The position numbers were made by a program, and so were the translations under genes. The notes under the pieces are model-generated. The model was not told where the DNA came from. It ran no database searches and saw only the letters and a list, made by a program, of their open reading frames with translations. Source: Pestalotiopsis fici W106-1 (taxonomy: Eukaryota; Ascomycota; Sordariomycetes; Amphisphaeriales; Sporocadaceae). Taken from it: a stretch of DNA of 64,000 bases. The number at the start of each line of letters is the position of its first letter. The stretch's first letter is position 1. Location of the stretch: contig NW_006917093.1 in the NCBI RefSeq assembly GCF_000516985.1, forward strand, positions 2,542,001 to 2,606,000, written 5' to 3'. This document shows positions 23,892 to 35,618 of the stretch, piece by piece.

Positions 23892-24944
23892 CTAGGATGG
23901 GTATTTTGCAGCTATCCTATCATATTCATCCTGCGTCAACGGCGTGACACTGCCATGCTTGAGTCCAGTTGGGAAACCGGATACGCTGTCGTCTGAATAA
24001 CCTCCATCCGTGATGCTCGTCGTCTTGAGCGGTACGTACTCGGTATAGTTGTCCAGCCACAGATGGTACAGCCCAGGCGTCGAGTTATCCTCGAAACTCA
24101 AAGGGCCTTCGCGCGGACTGTCCGTCGTCACATAGCCGCCAACCCGCGTCCAGGTTCCAAACAGACCCTCTGTAGTCGTCTCTTCATAGACCTGCAACGT
24201 CGTCTCATTCTTCAAGAACCTAGCGTAGCTGCCCGACGTGCCCAGATACTGGAATTCCTGGTCAATCAGCGGAGTGTCGTCGAGGGCCACGTAGTCGGCG
24301 GGCGAGCTAAACGTCACAAAGTCCGTCGTTGTCGCGTACCGGATCTTGTCGAGCGTGGCCGTGCCCGTGTGGCCCGCGTCGTCGGCAGAGTAGTGTCTCG
24401 AGGACCAAAAGACATAGTACTGCGACGTGGCATCGTCCCAGACGGCCGACGGCGCCCACACCATGCCCGCCGTATCGGCCTCGATGGTGACGAGGCTCGA
24501 TGCTGACCAGGTGACTAGATCGCTTGAGCTCCAGACGACGATCCCGCGAGACCCCGTGCGTGTTGCCGCATCCCATGAAAATCCGGAAGCATTGATGTCG
24601 AGATCTGAAAATACGACTTTAGCATGCATGCCATTAAAATGCCATCAGACATGAAGCCTACCAGTTGCCAACAAGTAATAATCCGACCTTGCCGTGTTTG
24701 TTGCAAGAAATATATCCCGTACTGCCTGCGTGCCTACCGTGGAAGCAAGAACCGGACTTCCGTCATTCAGAAACCGAAAGCTGTAGGCATTGTTGCCGTT
24801 TGAAAGATATTGCTGAACCTGAGGTGTAGCATCGGTAAAAGTCGACACCAGGTAACCGACATAGGTTGTATCCCTTCTCGAAACCGGAGTGGCTTCAACT
24901 GAAGCAGCGAGAAGGGCTGCGGATAGTAGGGAGATTGCTCGCAT
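23892..24944 (-). CDS. Secreted GH43-family glycoside hydrolase
   Basis: Predicted 331-residue secreted hydrolase of family GH43 (arabinofuranosidase, arabinanase or xylosidase activities on plant hemicellulose or pectin side chains). Exons are 24944-24662 and 24604-23892; the 57-nt intron (GTAGGC...TCAG) joins LAT|DLDIN. The signal peptide is [18 protein letters not shown], followed by a Kex2-like Arg-Arg. The five-blade propeller motifs are visible: VRDIFLA (Asp about 77, candidate base), GMVWAPS (142-148), a PLIDQEF segment near 206-212 (candidate pKa-modulating Asp) and REGP (Glu about 260, candidate general acid). Length fits a single catalytic domain without a binding module. It is divergent to the GH76 gene 2.3 kb away. 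Substrate cannot be fixed from sequence. Confidence 0.82.
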
Positions 24945-27216
24945 CGTGGAGAAAAGGTCTATGAGAGTCAAATACGCAAGGCAACCTCGAGCTTTGAGGG
25001 TGTTTGCCTGCGCTTTATACTCGATGTCTTGGACTGACGGAAATCATGTTTACTGGGCTTTCCGGCCCGAGTACAGAAAAAGGTACCCCCGGCGCACTGC
25101 ATTAGATCATCCGCAGCACGCTGTGATACGTCTTGAGATATACAAGCAAATACATTTGATTGGAGCGCATCACGATGGGTTTGCGCGTATAAAGGCCTTC
25201 ATCTGCCGGAACCACAGCAGCGCGCTATTGTGTAGCATTCGAAATGCACCAATGACAGCCTTTGCATGGGTTTGCGTGACACAAAAAGAGGACGACTACT
25301 CCAGGGATATTTCCCCAAAAAGAGAATGCGGGGACCCCAGACGGTGGAAATAGTTTCCGTCGGCCTCCGCCAGCTACACATATAGCTTATAATGTTGTAT
25401 ACATTTCATACGTCGCTTTATGGAGTGCTTTCAGGCACGTGGGATGATGTCAGAGGAGGACAGACAATTTGCCGGGATGCCTTTTTATACTACGCCACGA
25501 GAAGACAAAGAATAGGCAATTATGCTACTGGCGTTGCTCAACAAGAGTCATGATTTTCATGTGCTAGGAAACAGCGACAGCCCTGGATAACGCATCGATT
25601 GAGCTTAGATGATATTAAATTCCACCAGCTGTCGCATGTGAGGCATATTAGTCTACGGCTTGAAGGATCGGGTATTCTGCTCTTCCCTCTCAAGTCGCCA
25701 GCCTCATGCTTCTCTACCTTGGATGCGATAACGTCTCTTTCTGTATTTCAAGTCAGCGGAATGAATCCCTCATCACCTTCATTCTCTGTCATGCTCTCTG
25801 TCGAAGCCCGTTGCTGGCCCGCGAAACTTGGCGTATCGGTGGTTGGGCTGTCCGCGCGTGTGAGACACCCCAAGATGCCAAATTTATGGAATGGGCTTTT
25901 TGATCTGGTCATCAAACGCAGTGCTTGTAGCAGCATCACTTGGCCGTTCTTTGCTACATCGCTCTTTTCAGTTTCTTGTGGTAGTGAGGGATGAATGTTC
26001 GACAACTATCTCAAGCCAGATGAGAACGAAAAAAAGGGTTGATTGTTCACAGATATGAAAGTCTGTTTTGGGCTGGCTCTCGATGAACAACTCCTTTTCT
26101 ACCTTTTAAAATGAGTAGTACAAGTCTAGTGTCCCTGTGCGACCTTGTGTGTCGTCCAATAGCCTGCTGTAAATAGCAAAGATCTTTCAACTCGCGAAAT
26201 GTATTCACTGAATTGATAGGAAATCCGTCATCAAATCACACTTGTTCCATCGTCTTTTGTTTGTCGTCAAAACGTCATGATTTCGTTGTGCGGCTCACAG
26301 CAGCCCGTGAATACCTAGTAGGTGTTTTTGGTGGAGGTCGTGATAACATTTGCGCGCATCCGCAAACATTCAAGGTTATTTTAGACCTTAAGAATTTAAA
26401 AGGAGTAAAGACTATCGTAGCCGCTGGCCTGGATCGCCCGGCAACTTTTTTTTTTCGTATCCCCAGATCTCAGAGCGAGCGGTACGCTGACTTCTCTCCG
26501 CAAGACCCCACCGCCAGGCCATCTTGGTCTCCGGAGCGGGCTGTGCTTGTTCGCCAAGTCAACTAGCTCCTGGCTAGCATATTTCCAAGACCCTTGGGGG
26601 AATGAAGATATGTTCAAGTTATAAGATCATCATGCCGTGATCTTGAGCTGTCTGATCCATCTCAAGGAGGGAGGAAATGCGAGCTTCGTATGATCTTGGG
26701 CGGATGCAAAGGGAGTTCAAATATGGTGGTGACATTGCAAGGCGATGAGACGACGTCGCCTTGCGCCAAGCCATGAGTTTGACCTCGTACAAGTCAACCA
26801 AATTCCAAACTCTTGGCCTTTCTTGGCTTACCCTGAGCCTGCGCGTCTGCCCCCTTTCTTCTAGATGTTTTGTCAAATTGCAATACATTTTCCAAGAAAT
26901 GCCAAGCACTTCGTTATGAATTCCGAATCACCTATCCACTTTCCGTCCCCTCGCAGATCGTATTGGTGTGCTTTCCCTAAATAACCTGTTAATTCAAAAA
27001 GTAATTGGCCTAGAAATGGAACATGGGTCCTCTTTTTGGTCTTTCGTTTTGTTGCCTCAATCCCTCTCAGTGCTTTAAAAGCGTTCGTGAATAGGTTTCT
27101 GCTTCGAATACTCCTGTTCAAGCGAGTTGCATCTTTCCCTAGCCAGGCCAAGGCTATCGATTATACCACCAGTCACCAGGGACACTTGCCAAGATTATGT
27201 GCAGGTAGCCGTTACA
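24945..27216. other. Divergent spacer between GH43 and GH76 genes
   Basis: 2.3 kb containing both promoters. The open frames around 25600-26000 and 26620-26910 have no family features, no signal peptides and no neighbouring exons that would extend them. Confidence 0.55.
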
Positions 27217-28774
27217 ATGAGATATACTTTAGTATTTGGTCTGCTCCAGACCCTGGCGTATCAAGTCTCGGCCGTCGACTTGGACATTACCCAGCCAGGT
27301 GAGCTCGACGCCATTCGTCTAATGGTTTGCTTGAGCTAATATCATACCAGACTCTGTCAAAGAAGCTGCCGCTACGATTGCTTGGGGTCTAGTAAAATAT
27401 TACACAGGTATTTGCAGGTCTTCTCGCTCATTAAAGACGTCTCGACTGACACAAGGAAGGAAACAACACTGGAGATGTGCCAGGCAATCTTCCTGATCCA
27501 TACTATTGGTGGCAATGCGGTGCCATGTTTGGTTCATTACTGGACTACTGGTCATATACTGGAGATGATTCCTATAATAACATCACATACCAAGCCATGT
27601 GGCATCAAAGAGGAGATGACTACGACTACATGCCAGACAACCAGACCAGATCGCTAGGAAACGACGACCAAGGCTTCTGGGCATTGACTGCCATGTCGGC
27701 AGCCGAACTCAACTTTACTAACCCGCCAGACGACGAGCCTGGTTGGCTGGGTTTGACCCAGGCCGTGTTCAACGAGTACGTTGAACGATGGAACGAAGCC
27801 ACCGATACTTGCGGTGGAGGCCTAAGGTGGCAAATTTTCACTTTCAACAATGGATACAATTACAAAAACTCCATCTCCAACGGATGTTTCTTCAATATTG
27901 CCTCGCGGCTGGCACGCTACACTGGCAACGACACGTACAGGGAATGGGCCGACAAGATTTTCGACTGGGAGCTCAACGTTGGATTTATCTCAGATACCTG
28001 GGAGGTCCGCGATGGTGCTGGCAATGCAGGAGAGGCCAACTGTACTGAAATCAACGGAGCCCTGTTCTCGTACAATGCGGGCATCTTTTTGCACGGAGCA
28101 GCCTACATGTACAACCTGACCGAGACGGACACGTGGAAAACCCGGGTCGAGTCGTTGACCAACAGTATTGCAACCACCTTCTTTACCGACGGCATCATGT
28201 GGGAGCTGCCGTGCGAGGCGACGGCCACGTCCTGTAACAATGATCAGCGCATGTTCAAGGGCTTCCTGTCGCGATGGATGGCTGGAGCGGCCAAGCTCGC
28301 TCCGACTGTCTACGATACCATTATGCCGCTGCTGCAGACGACGGCGGTTGCTGCAGCAGAGCATTGCGTGAGTCACACTTCGGGATTCAAAGGCCACGCA
28401 GGAACAGCCGTAAGTCATGCCCTAAACTCAGCATATCCAAAGGAGTGCCTATCATGAAATGATATTAACACGATATTATCTAGTGTACCTTTAGTTGGTA
28501 CGACGATTCGACATATGAGGACAGTACTGGTGTGGGAGAGCAGATGAATGCCATGTCCGTCATATATGCCATGCTGGTTGATGACGCCATCACGCCATAC
28601 ACAACGACAACGGGTGGATCGTCGTCAAGTAACGTTGACGGTGGCACGAGTGCCTCGACTAAATATCAGTACCTCAGAGATATCACAACGGCAGACAAGG
28701 TCGGTGCCGGATTTGTGACGACCATCATCATGGCCTGTCTGGTCGCAGCCTTGGTTTTTATGAATTTAGACTAG
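27217..28774 (+). CDS. GPI-anchored GH76 protein (Dcw1/Dfg5 type)
   Basis: Predicted 459-residue member of the Dcw1/Dfg5 family (GH76), surface enzymes thought to transfer the GPI glycan of mannoproteins onto wall glucan and so needed for wall assembly. Exons are 27217-27298, 27351-27407, 27460-28409 and 28484-28774; the introns (52, 52 and 74 nt) all have good donors and close in phase. An N-terminal signal peptide (MRYTLVFGLLQTLAYQVSA) leads into the conserved N-T-G-D-V-P-G-N-L-P-D-P-Y-Y-W-W segment. The catalytic Asp pair lies in NDDQGFW (D115-D116). Many N-glycosylation sequons are present. The C-terminus has a Ser/Gly linker and a hydrophobic tail (FVTTIIMACLVAALVFM), i.e. a GPI signal. 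The third intron lies in the least conserved stretch and is the softest part of the model. Confidence 0.9.
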
Positions 28775-28951
28775 GAGTTATTTGTTTTGCAAGTCTAAAT
28801 ATGAATCGTTTTGCTCTTTTGCCATTGCTTTTCAAGATGACCAAATGATTAACGGCAACCATCCGCATATTCAATCGCAAATCATCGGTAAATTTTAATG
28901 GCTCGATTCTATATTGAATCTGGTGAGTTAATCTATAAAGTTGACTTGAAA

Positions 28952-29920
28952 CTAAGCAAAGCCCTGTATCACTTCTTCAAACATCTTCGCAATCAATGCA
29001 TGCACCTGCGTGACAGGGTGATACGAGTCGAAAAATACATGTCGCTCTGGATCGCTGCATAAATGACGCGGAACGCCTTCGCTGGTATAAACGCCCACCA
29101 AGCAAGCGGTCGGAGGATCAACGTATGCCGCATCTATGCCGTATGCGGATGGCTGGGCTGTGATATTGCGGAAAAGCTGCCGTACATCGACGAAACCAGT
29201 TTTTGCATCAGCAGAGTATGCAGCTGCAATGTCGATTAGCCCAGTACTGAGGTCGTCGTCGTAGGCTTGTACACTGGGAATATTGTAGTCTGAAGAGTTG
29301 TATGTGGCTGGAAACGTGGTAATCTCATTGTAGTTTGCCAATATGAAGTTCCTGGCGCCTAGATTCATGTCAGAACGCATTGTCCTCTTTTGTATACTAG
29401 CAGGCTCACACTTACCGGCACGGTACAGTCGGTCAATGTCTTCACTGACGATGCTGGAGATTTGTGCACCAGTAATGGTAGTATTAAAGAGAATATCATT
29501 GGCGCCGATCCAATGCACAAAAACATCGCCTGGCCTGGGTGCATCCCACGAAAGGAATGAGTCGACTTGATCCTTGGTAGATGGGACGGGAATCGTGGAA
29601 GAAGCTCCCGTGCCGCCCGCGACAAAAGAATTGTCAGCGGTCGCACCGCCGGCTGCAAGGTTGGTGAGCTCAAGACCGAGATCTCCAGCAACTATGTCGT
29701 TCCATTTTGGGCCATTTCTTATTTATAAGTCAGAAAATGCTAACATGTGTCGTCGAGCTGTTTATACATACGAGAAAGAGTGCCCGTAATATGCTGGGTC
29801 AGCGGGCCACGTCCCATTGCTCGCTACCCAAGAGCCATTGCCATTGTCGCTGAAGCTGTCCCCAAACACGATCAATCGCGAAAGGTGGGTGATTCCACGG
29901 GCGTAGGTGTCGATCCGCAT
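28952..29920 (-). CDS. SGNH/GDSL-type esterase (CE16-like)
   Basis: Predicted 285-residue SGNH hydrolase resembling fungal CE16 acetylesterases that remove acetyl groups from sugars. Exons on the minus strand are 29920-29772, 29717-29416 and 29358-28952 (introns 54 and 57 nt). Motif blocks are intact: VFGDSFSDNG (Ser22), the glycine of AAGGAT in block II, GAND (Asn123) in block III and DSYHP (Asp261, His264) near the end. The only suitable ATG (29920) gives MRIDTYARGITHLSR just before block I, so there is no signal peptide. Most relatives are secreted, so a 5' exon may be missing or the protein may be intracellular. It converges on the GH76 gene with 177 bases between stops. Confidence 0.82.
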
Positions 29921-31023
29921 TATGTTGATTTGGGTACTCACAACACAGGCGGACTTGGTATTCTGCTAGCTTGGTTCTGCCGCGACACTCAAATTCCGGC
30001 TTCGATCAATGATTCGAATTGCTGATTGATGCTAGAAGGATAGTTTGAGTGCACGGCACAATACTCGCAGTCTACTGTCATTAATATCCCTCGCTGCGAG
30101 ATGGAGATGCGCGGAGATTTTAGAGTTTCCGTTCCCGATGCAATCAGGGGGCGCTCGCAGCTGCTTGCAGGCATTTACTCCAAGGGGTGACTGGGGGTGG
30201 TGATCTTGTACATAGTAAGCCCTACGTCTCTAGCGCAGCATTCATTATGTACGGATGCCCAGAGGGCAAACTGTTGAAAAACCAAGATTTGGATAAAATT
30301 ACTCTATTTACAGTAGTAAAAATCTACCCCCCTTTGTCTTTCCCCGCCTTTTGGGATTTTTCAACAAAAAAGAAAAATAGAGAAAACCAAAAAAAAAAAA
30401 AAAAAGNNNNNNNNNNNNNNNNNNNNNNNNNNNNNNNNNNNNNNNNNNNNNNNNNNNNNNNNNNNNNNNNNNNNNNNNNNNNNNNNNNNNNNNNNNNNNN
30501 NNNNNNAATTATGGCAAGTGAACGACGGGACGAACCGATGTGAGATTGGGTTATGCTCTGCCGACATAACGTTGGCCCCTGTTTAGGATTATTAAAAGGT
30601 CGTTGACTGTACTCTTGGGATAGATTTCAATTCCAAATTGTTCTTCATTTGATTATAGTCTGGTTGCAAGTCTTCAATCACATGGAGATATGTCAGTCTG
30701 AAGTGCGAGAAAAAAAAAAGAAATCAAATCCATCTATTGACCATGATTGAAGTATATACCCAGGGAATATAAAAAGACATCGCAGATCGAAGAGGGCCGT
30801 AGAAGTGGCTATGAGACTCAAACAAGAAAGCACCCGTGCATGTATTGGCCGACCTAGATCTGTTATGGTAGGCTGCATGGTCGCCAGTACCATCTTCGTC
30901 AGCCAGATGTGATTAACCAACCATCCGAGCCGCGCCCTGATCAGCGCATTGTCGCGTTTAGTTCGTATTTCGGAATCTTTCGCGTTGATAACTTGCTGCA
31001 TTATCATCGCCAACAACTCGAAA
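29921..31023. other. Spacer with assembly gap
   Basis: 1.1 kb between the esterase start and the 3' end of the SERAC1-like hydrolase gene. It includes poly-A next to a 100-N gap (30407-30506). No gene seen in the resolved sequence; an unresolved element in the gap cannot be excluded. Confidence 0.6.
30407..30506. other. Scaffold gap of 100 N
   Basis: Exactly 100 ambiguous bases, the usual placeholder for a gap of unknown size. The left flank is an A-run, which suggests the break occurred at a homopolymer. Confidence 0.99.
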
Positions 31024-32176
31024 TCAATTGATAGATTTGTCTGCCGCGACTTTAGGGATACTTCTTCCAATTTCAAAGCGCTTGACAGCTTCGTTGACCA
31101 TCCTGGCGATATTTTCTTCAACCTGTCGGTAGACGGGATCGGATTGGCTTTCAAATTTGCAGATGTCGTAATGATCAGCGTCGAGGCCAATGGACCTTTC
31201 ACGAGTGTCTGGTAGACCCAAGACGGCGGCTTTCTGGTCTACAACCTGCAAGCATTGTTAGCTGGTGGTGAGCCCGGGAATGTTGTCAACAAATCTTACA
31301 ATTCCAAAGTATTTCAATGGCCGCGTCTCATAGTAGCTCTGGAATTGGAAGACCTCGAGAAATTGGCGGAAATCATTCGCAATCGTGTTTGCAAGCGATG
31401 AATCTTTCCTGAGTGCACTCATGAAGCTATTCTTTGGCCGCCCGCTTATTCTGCGGACAATACGGGCAACAAGGTCTCCAGTCTCGGCTATTTTGCCGCC
31501 TCCGTGTGGAGTGCCAAAGAAGACAATGCCGAATGTGTGGTCCGCAATACTCCTGTAGACATCGCTTTGTTTTGCACTGATCAAGGCCTATAAAGTGGTG
31601 AGCGCCATCATGAATAGTCTAAACAAAGTTATACATACCCGCTTTACTAGGATACCGCCAAGGCTGTGACAAATGAAAATCAATGGACGGTTTGGTTTGC
31701 CCTAGTCAAAATTAAGCGCATGTATATATCGTTTTCATTTTATTTATACATACAGCACGAGCGAGTTCCAATTGATTGAGAAGACTCTGCGATTGTTCCA
31801 GGACGCCCGCAGTCGAGCTTTGGAAAGTAACGTTTGAGTTATAGTCAAACATCACTATTCTGGCTCGAGGAAGCCGAGCTGGGAGGAAATCCCGGAGCCA
31901 TAGACTTCCTGCAGTCGCGGTCCAGGTGGCTGCTGCATGCAGCTTCCTACCCCAAGGATTCAGGCCGTGAACGGCAACAATGCTATTGCGGCTGCTTAGC
32001 ACTAGACACCATAGGCTACTTTGTGTAGCTAGGATGATCAGCCAAACCTACTCAATATCAGGCTCTACTGGATCTGCGAGGATATGGAGGAAGTTTCTCG
32101 CTGCCGAGATTCGCTGACGCGATTGGCCCACTGAAGTCGTCTGACGTGCGGATGGGGTTGCTAGCCAAGGGTGCAT
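31024..32176 (-). CDS. Standalone SERAC1/lipase-like alpha/beta hydrolase
   Basis: Predicted 311-residue serine hydrolase of the SERAC1/PGAP1-like group. In fungi this domain is often the N-terminal module of NLR-like (NACHT or NB-ARC) proteins. Exons are 32176-32052, 31991-31754, 31701-31639, 31587-31300 and 31245-31024; introns of 60, 52, 51 and 54 nt all close. Motifs in order are IVAVHGLNP (about residues 45-53), the nucleophile elbow CHSLGG (Ser134), FFGTPHGG (165-172) and LDADHYDICKF, with the candidate catalytic His263. The protein ends about 45 residues later, so no nucleotide-binding or repeat domain follows. It may act alone on lipids or esters, or be a remnant of a larger NLR. The first exon (ATG 32176) is the least certain part. 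Confidence 0.75.
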
Positions 32177-34139
32177 AGCGATCAGTCGTTTGTGGTTAGA
32201 AATATGGCAACAGCTGAAATTCGGTTACCCTGACAGCCGCGATGCCAGCTCGATTGACTGGATGGAGTAGAGCACAAGAAATATAATCACGGTCGTGCAA
32301 AACTTTTGGTTTGGATGCAAGAACGCCTGAAGAGATCTAGGAGACTAGGAGAAGGACATGATGAGGAAGAACAGTACGAAGTCCACAACATGTAGGGACC
32401 CGGGGTGATATATAAGTATTGGAAAGTAAAGTATTCGATACAAGATGGATGTACCAAATCCAGGCACGAACAACCAGTTTCTACAATGCTGCGAGGTTGA
32501 TATGTGGGGAACGTGGCTGATAATGCGCTTTTCTTTTGTGTACATGTCCATTGACCGAACGCAAAAACAAAGATGATGTGGTCGTCTTGGGGGGCGTTTC
32601 TGGGGGGCGTTTCCCGGCACCCAAGATCTCAGACAACACTTTCTATGTGATGTCAATCTGCGCGGTCCAATAAGAATAGATCTGTAGGTACCTAGTCTCT
32701 TGCGATTGAGTGCAACGGTTAATACTAGCAGAGCCAGCCCCGCGGCGTGGGCTGAGGTCTAGCACCTGGCACCTGCAGCAGAGTGAATACTAGTGCATAT
32801 ACGTATTTTGTATACTGCTGTAAAATTTGGAGGGGTTACGTGGGATAAGGACCCACCTTTTGAGCCGCACTGCACGGGCAATAGAGGATCTAATCTGGCA
32901 CCTGGGCGGGCACCTGGATCGCTGCCTTCGTTTCGACTTACACAGGAAAAGGTTGTCATGTGTCCAAGTGCCAAGACGAGTTTACATGCATCCGATGGAA
33001 TCAATTGGCGAATAAATGATCGACCTACCTGGAAGCAGGTGAAGTACCTACCTACCACTGGCTACAGTATATCGGCCACCCCGCTTTTGATGCATATCGT
33101 TAGAACTGCTGGTAGGCGTTATTGCTCCTCGATGGGGTGTGTTCGGCAGGCCGGATGCGACCAGACTTGTGGTCCAGTGCAAGGCAGTTCTCTTCCTGTC
33201 TTGGACGCTGGAAATTCTGCCATGCTTTGAGGGCACCCCACTGGCCAGGGATGGTTTTTTTTTTTTTTTTTTTACGGGCTGCAGCAAGTCTACAACCACA
33301 ACCCGAGCATGACATCTGATTCATATGCGAAAGAGGCTTAAGTTTTCAGCATACCAAGTTACAACTCAAAACCTCGACGGTGCCTGCATTGAATAATGAA
33401 ATAGCTTCTACAACTTCTGGCATCAAAATTCTAAATTATTAATGGGCTAAGCATTGCCCTAGACGACTTCCATTGACGAAGAAGCAGAAGAAAAAGTTGA
33501 CAGATGATATCTCACGACTCGGGGCATGGAGGATCTGGAGATAAGCAATGCTCATATTGACCTTTACTAGAACCAACACCCAGGAGTAGGCGCACAATTT
33601 GATCTAAATCGCAGCGTTATCAAAGCGCTTTCATGCAGTTTTTTTTTTTGGGGGGGGGGATTTACTATAAAGAGGTTCTAATGCCCAAATGAACACTCTT
33701 CTTGAGTCACGAACTAGATGCCTCCTGTCAAATACTGTAGAAAATATCTTCTTGCCGCGTTTGGGTTACAAGCACACTAAAGTCAAACATTTGAATCCGA
33801 ATAAAGACATGCAATTTGTATCGGGCAGTAAGTCCAGTTATGGCATTGGTCTACATTTGCGTCCCCCTTTTCAGGTAGCGAACGTAGTCATCCAACAATG
33901 TTGCTGTTCGATACAGCACAAGAGCACACGCAACACATTGTAGATTGTGTTTTGCGAGAACATTTGATTTGCGAACAACACTAGTCCTCGTGCCACAACA
34001 GATGAGCTGTTCTGTAGGCATCGCAGGAAATATGTGTAGGTATATATATCTTGACTAAATGAGTTTTCACCAATCACCCATCATACCTCCAGTCATCAAT
34101 ACCAGACATCTCACAAACTACTATACCAGCAAACAGGTT
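32177..34139. other. Spacer upstream of SERAC1-like gene
   Basis: About 2 kb without a supportable gene. It contains homopolymer runs: poly-T near 33257-33274, and T11 followed by G10 at 33639-33659. Otherwise only short shadow-like frames. Confidence 0.55.
33639..33659. repeat. T11-G10 homopolymer junction
   Basis: Eleven T followed directly by ten G in intergenic DNA. Low-complexity; prone to length errors in sequencing. Confidence 0.85.
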
Positions 34140-34328
34140 ATGGAAAGGCAGAATATGTGCTCATACTTTGAGAGAATCGTCATCTGCCCCCAGTGCCGCC
34201 ATGTCGTTCGATCTTGGAAGGAAAGCTGGAACTATTGCACCAAAGGTTTGATCTGTGCTTTCCCAAGAAAGTATGGTAGTCACACGACTACCACAAGTCC
34301 ATACTTGTGCAGCTCATGTAGGAAGTAG
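34140..34328 (+). CDS. Small Cys-rich protein (62 aa), hypothetical
   Basis: Short ORF starting MERQNMCSYFERIV; a second ATG five codons in (34155) would also serve. It has seven cysteines in paired arrangement: ICPQC near the N-terminus, a middle pair in the YCTKGLIC stretch, and a terminal LCSSCRK. This resembles a group of tiny intracellular zinc-ribbon-like fungal proteins that begin MC.Y and carry spaced Cys pairs. There is no signal peptide and no intron. A zinc-binding fold is inference from spacing only. The gene lies between the SERAC1-like hydrolase gene and the Mid2-like gene, with its 3' end about 340 bases from the latter's stop. Confidence 0.45.
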   Translation: MERQNMCSYFERIVICPQCRHVVRSWKESWNYCTKGLICAFPRKYGSHTTTTSPYLCSSCRK

Positions 34329-34669
34329 GAGGGTTGACAATGGCGGCAGAGGGAAACGATGATGGATGGGTGGTGCTCTGCCTTCAATTTGTAGTGCGGT
34401 CGGTAGAATTTGGGAAAGATTGTGGCAGATTGGACAAAGTTGAAAGTGATTAGAACAATAGACTAAATTCATTCGTAATTGATTTCGAAAATAATGCCAC
34501 TCTTTGTCACGCTTTATGAATGTGATTAAATTGTTAACCATTAACAAAGCAAATATGTGCCCATTGTATTTGTTGGTACAATGTATCCATCATCTTTGAA
34601 GTCCAAACTAAATTTCAAATCGCTAAAAACTTGTCTCTAAATGAAATGAAATGAATCGTGGCACGTCTT

Positions 34670-35618
34670 CTAGTGACGATGAGGATCATAAGGAGCAGAA
34701 GCAGGTGCTCCCGACGGCTCAAACTGCGAGACGGGATTATAAGACACCGAGGCTGCCGGCTTGTGAGGTCCTCCGGCCACCAGACCCATTTCCGACGCCG
34801 ACGCGGCCATGGACTTGTAACTCTTGAGCGGTCTGTCCCTCCTGAGGAAGCGCGCCGCCAGCATGCCGATTATGGTCATGACGAGAAGACCGCCAAACGC
34901 CGCACCGACGGCGATGCCGACCTTGATCCCCTTTGACTTTGGGTCATCGTCTAGCGGCTCGGACGACGGTGTGGCAGACGGCTGGCTGCTTGTTGTCACT
35001 TGTGCATTGGCGGCGTCGGCCGTGGTGGGAGTTGCAGTCGATGTTGCCGTAGATGATGCTGATGTCGTTGTTGATGACGACGTGGAAGGTTTTGTGGAAG
35101 GCTTTGTAGTGTCGTCGTCGGCTTTGACTGTGGTCTGCAAGCTCTTTGTCAGTTGCGAATGATACAGTCAAAAACAAGCTTGACTAACAGTATTGGCCTT
35201 TCCCACTTCATAAGACCACGAATTAGGACTGTTGAAGCCCGTCTTTTTCGAGTCGGCTGGCATGAGGTTGAACCAGCATTCGCTAGCTTCATCGTCCCAA
35301 TTAAGGGTGACCGATACGGTGGCATTATACTTTGGCGCAGTAACCTTGTTCTCTTCTATAGTCGGTGTCAGCACCGAATACATGCTGCCAAGCAAAACTT
35401 GAACATTCTCGTCGATCGAAAAACTCACCTTTTGACTTTCCGTTCACTTTACAATAGGTATATAATGTGGGGCTGGCAAAGTTGGACTGGTATTGGACCT
35501 CGATCGTATTCTTGTAGTGAAAGGTCAAGTCCTTGTCTGTTGGAAACAAAAACTTGTTCTCAAACCCCCAAACCCCGGCACTCCAAGAGGCCAGTGCAAT
35601 AATTCTTGATGAGCGCAT
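34670..35618 (-). CDS. Single-pass Ser/Thr-rich membrane protein (Mid2-like topology)
   Basis: Predicted 273-residue type I membrane protein. Exons are 35618-35429, 35355-35189 and 35134-34670 (introns 73 and 54 nt, in phase). A signal peptide (MRSSRIIALASWSAGVWG) precedes a folded ectodomain of about 100 residues (about 20-120) with two cysteines, one in YCKVNG and one in ECWFNL, likely a disulfide. A Ser/Thr-rich stalk (about 120-180) follows, then an acidic DDDPKSKG boundary, one transmembrane helix (about 189-213) and a basic FLRRDR stop-transfer. The short cytosolic tail is rich in Ser, Pro and Ala. The layout matches fungal wall sensors of the Mid2/WSC type, but the ectodomain is not a WSC domain I can identify, so a sensor role is inference. 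Confidence 0.8.
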
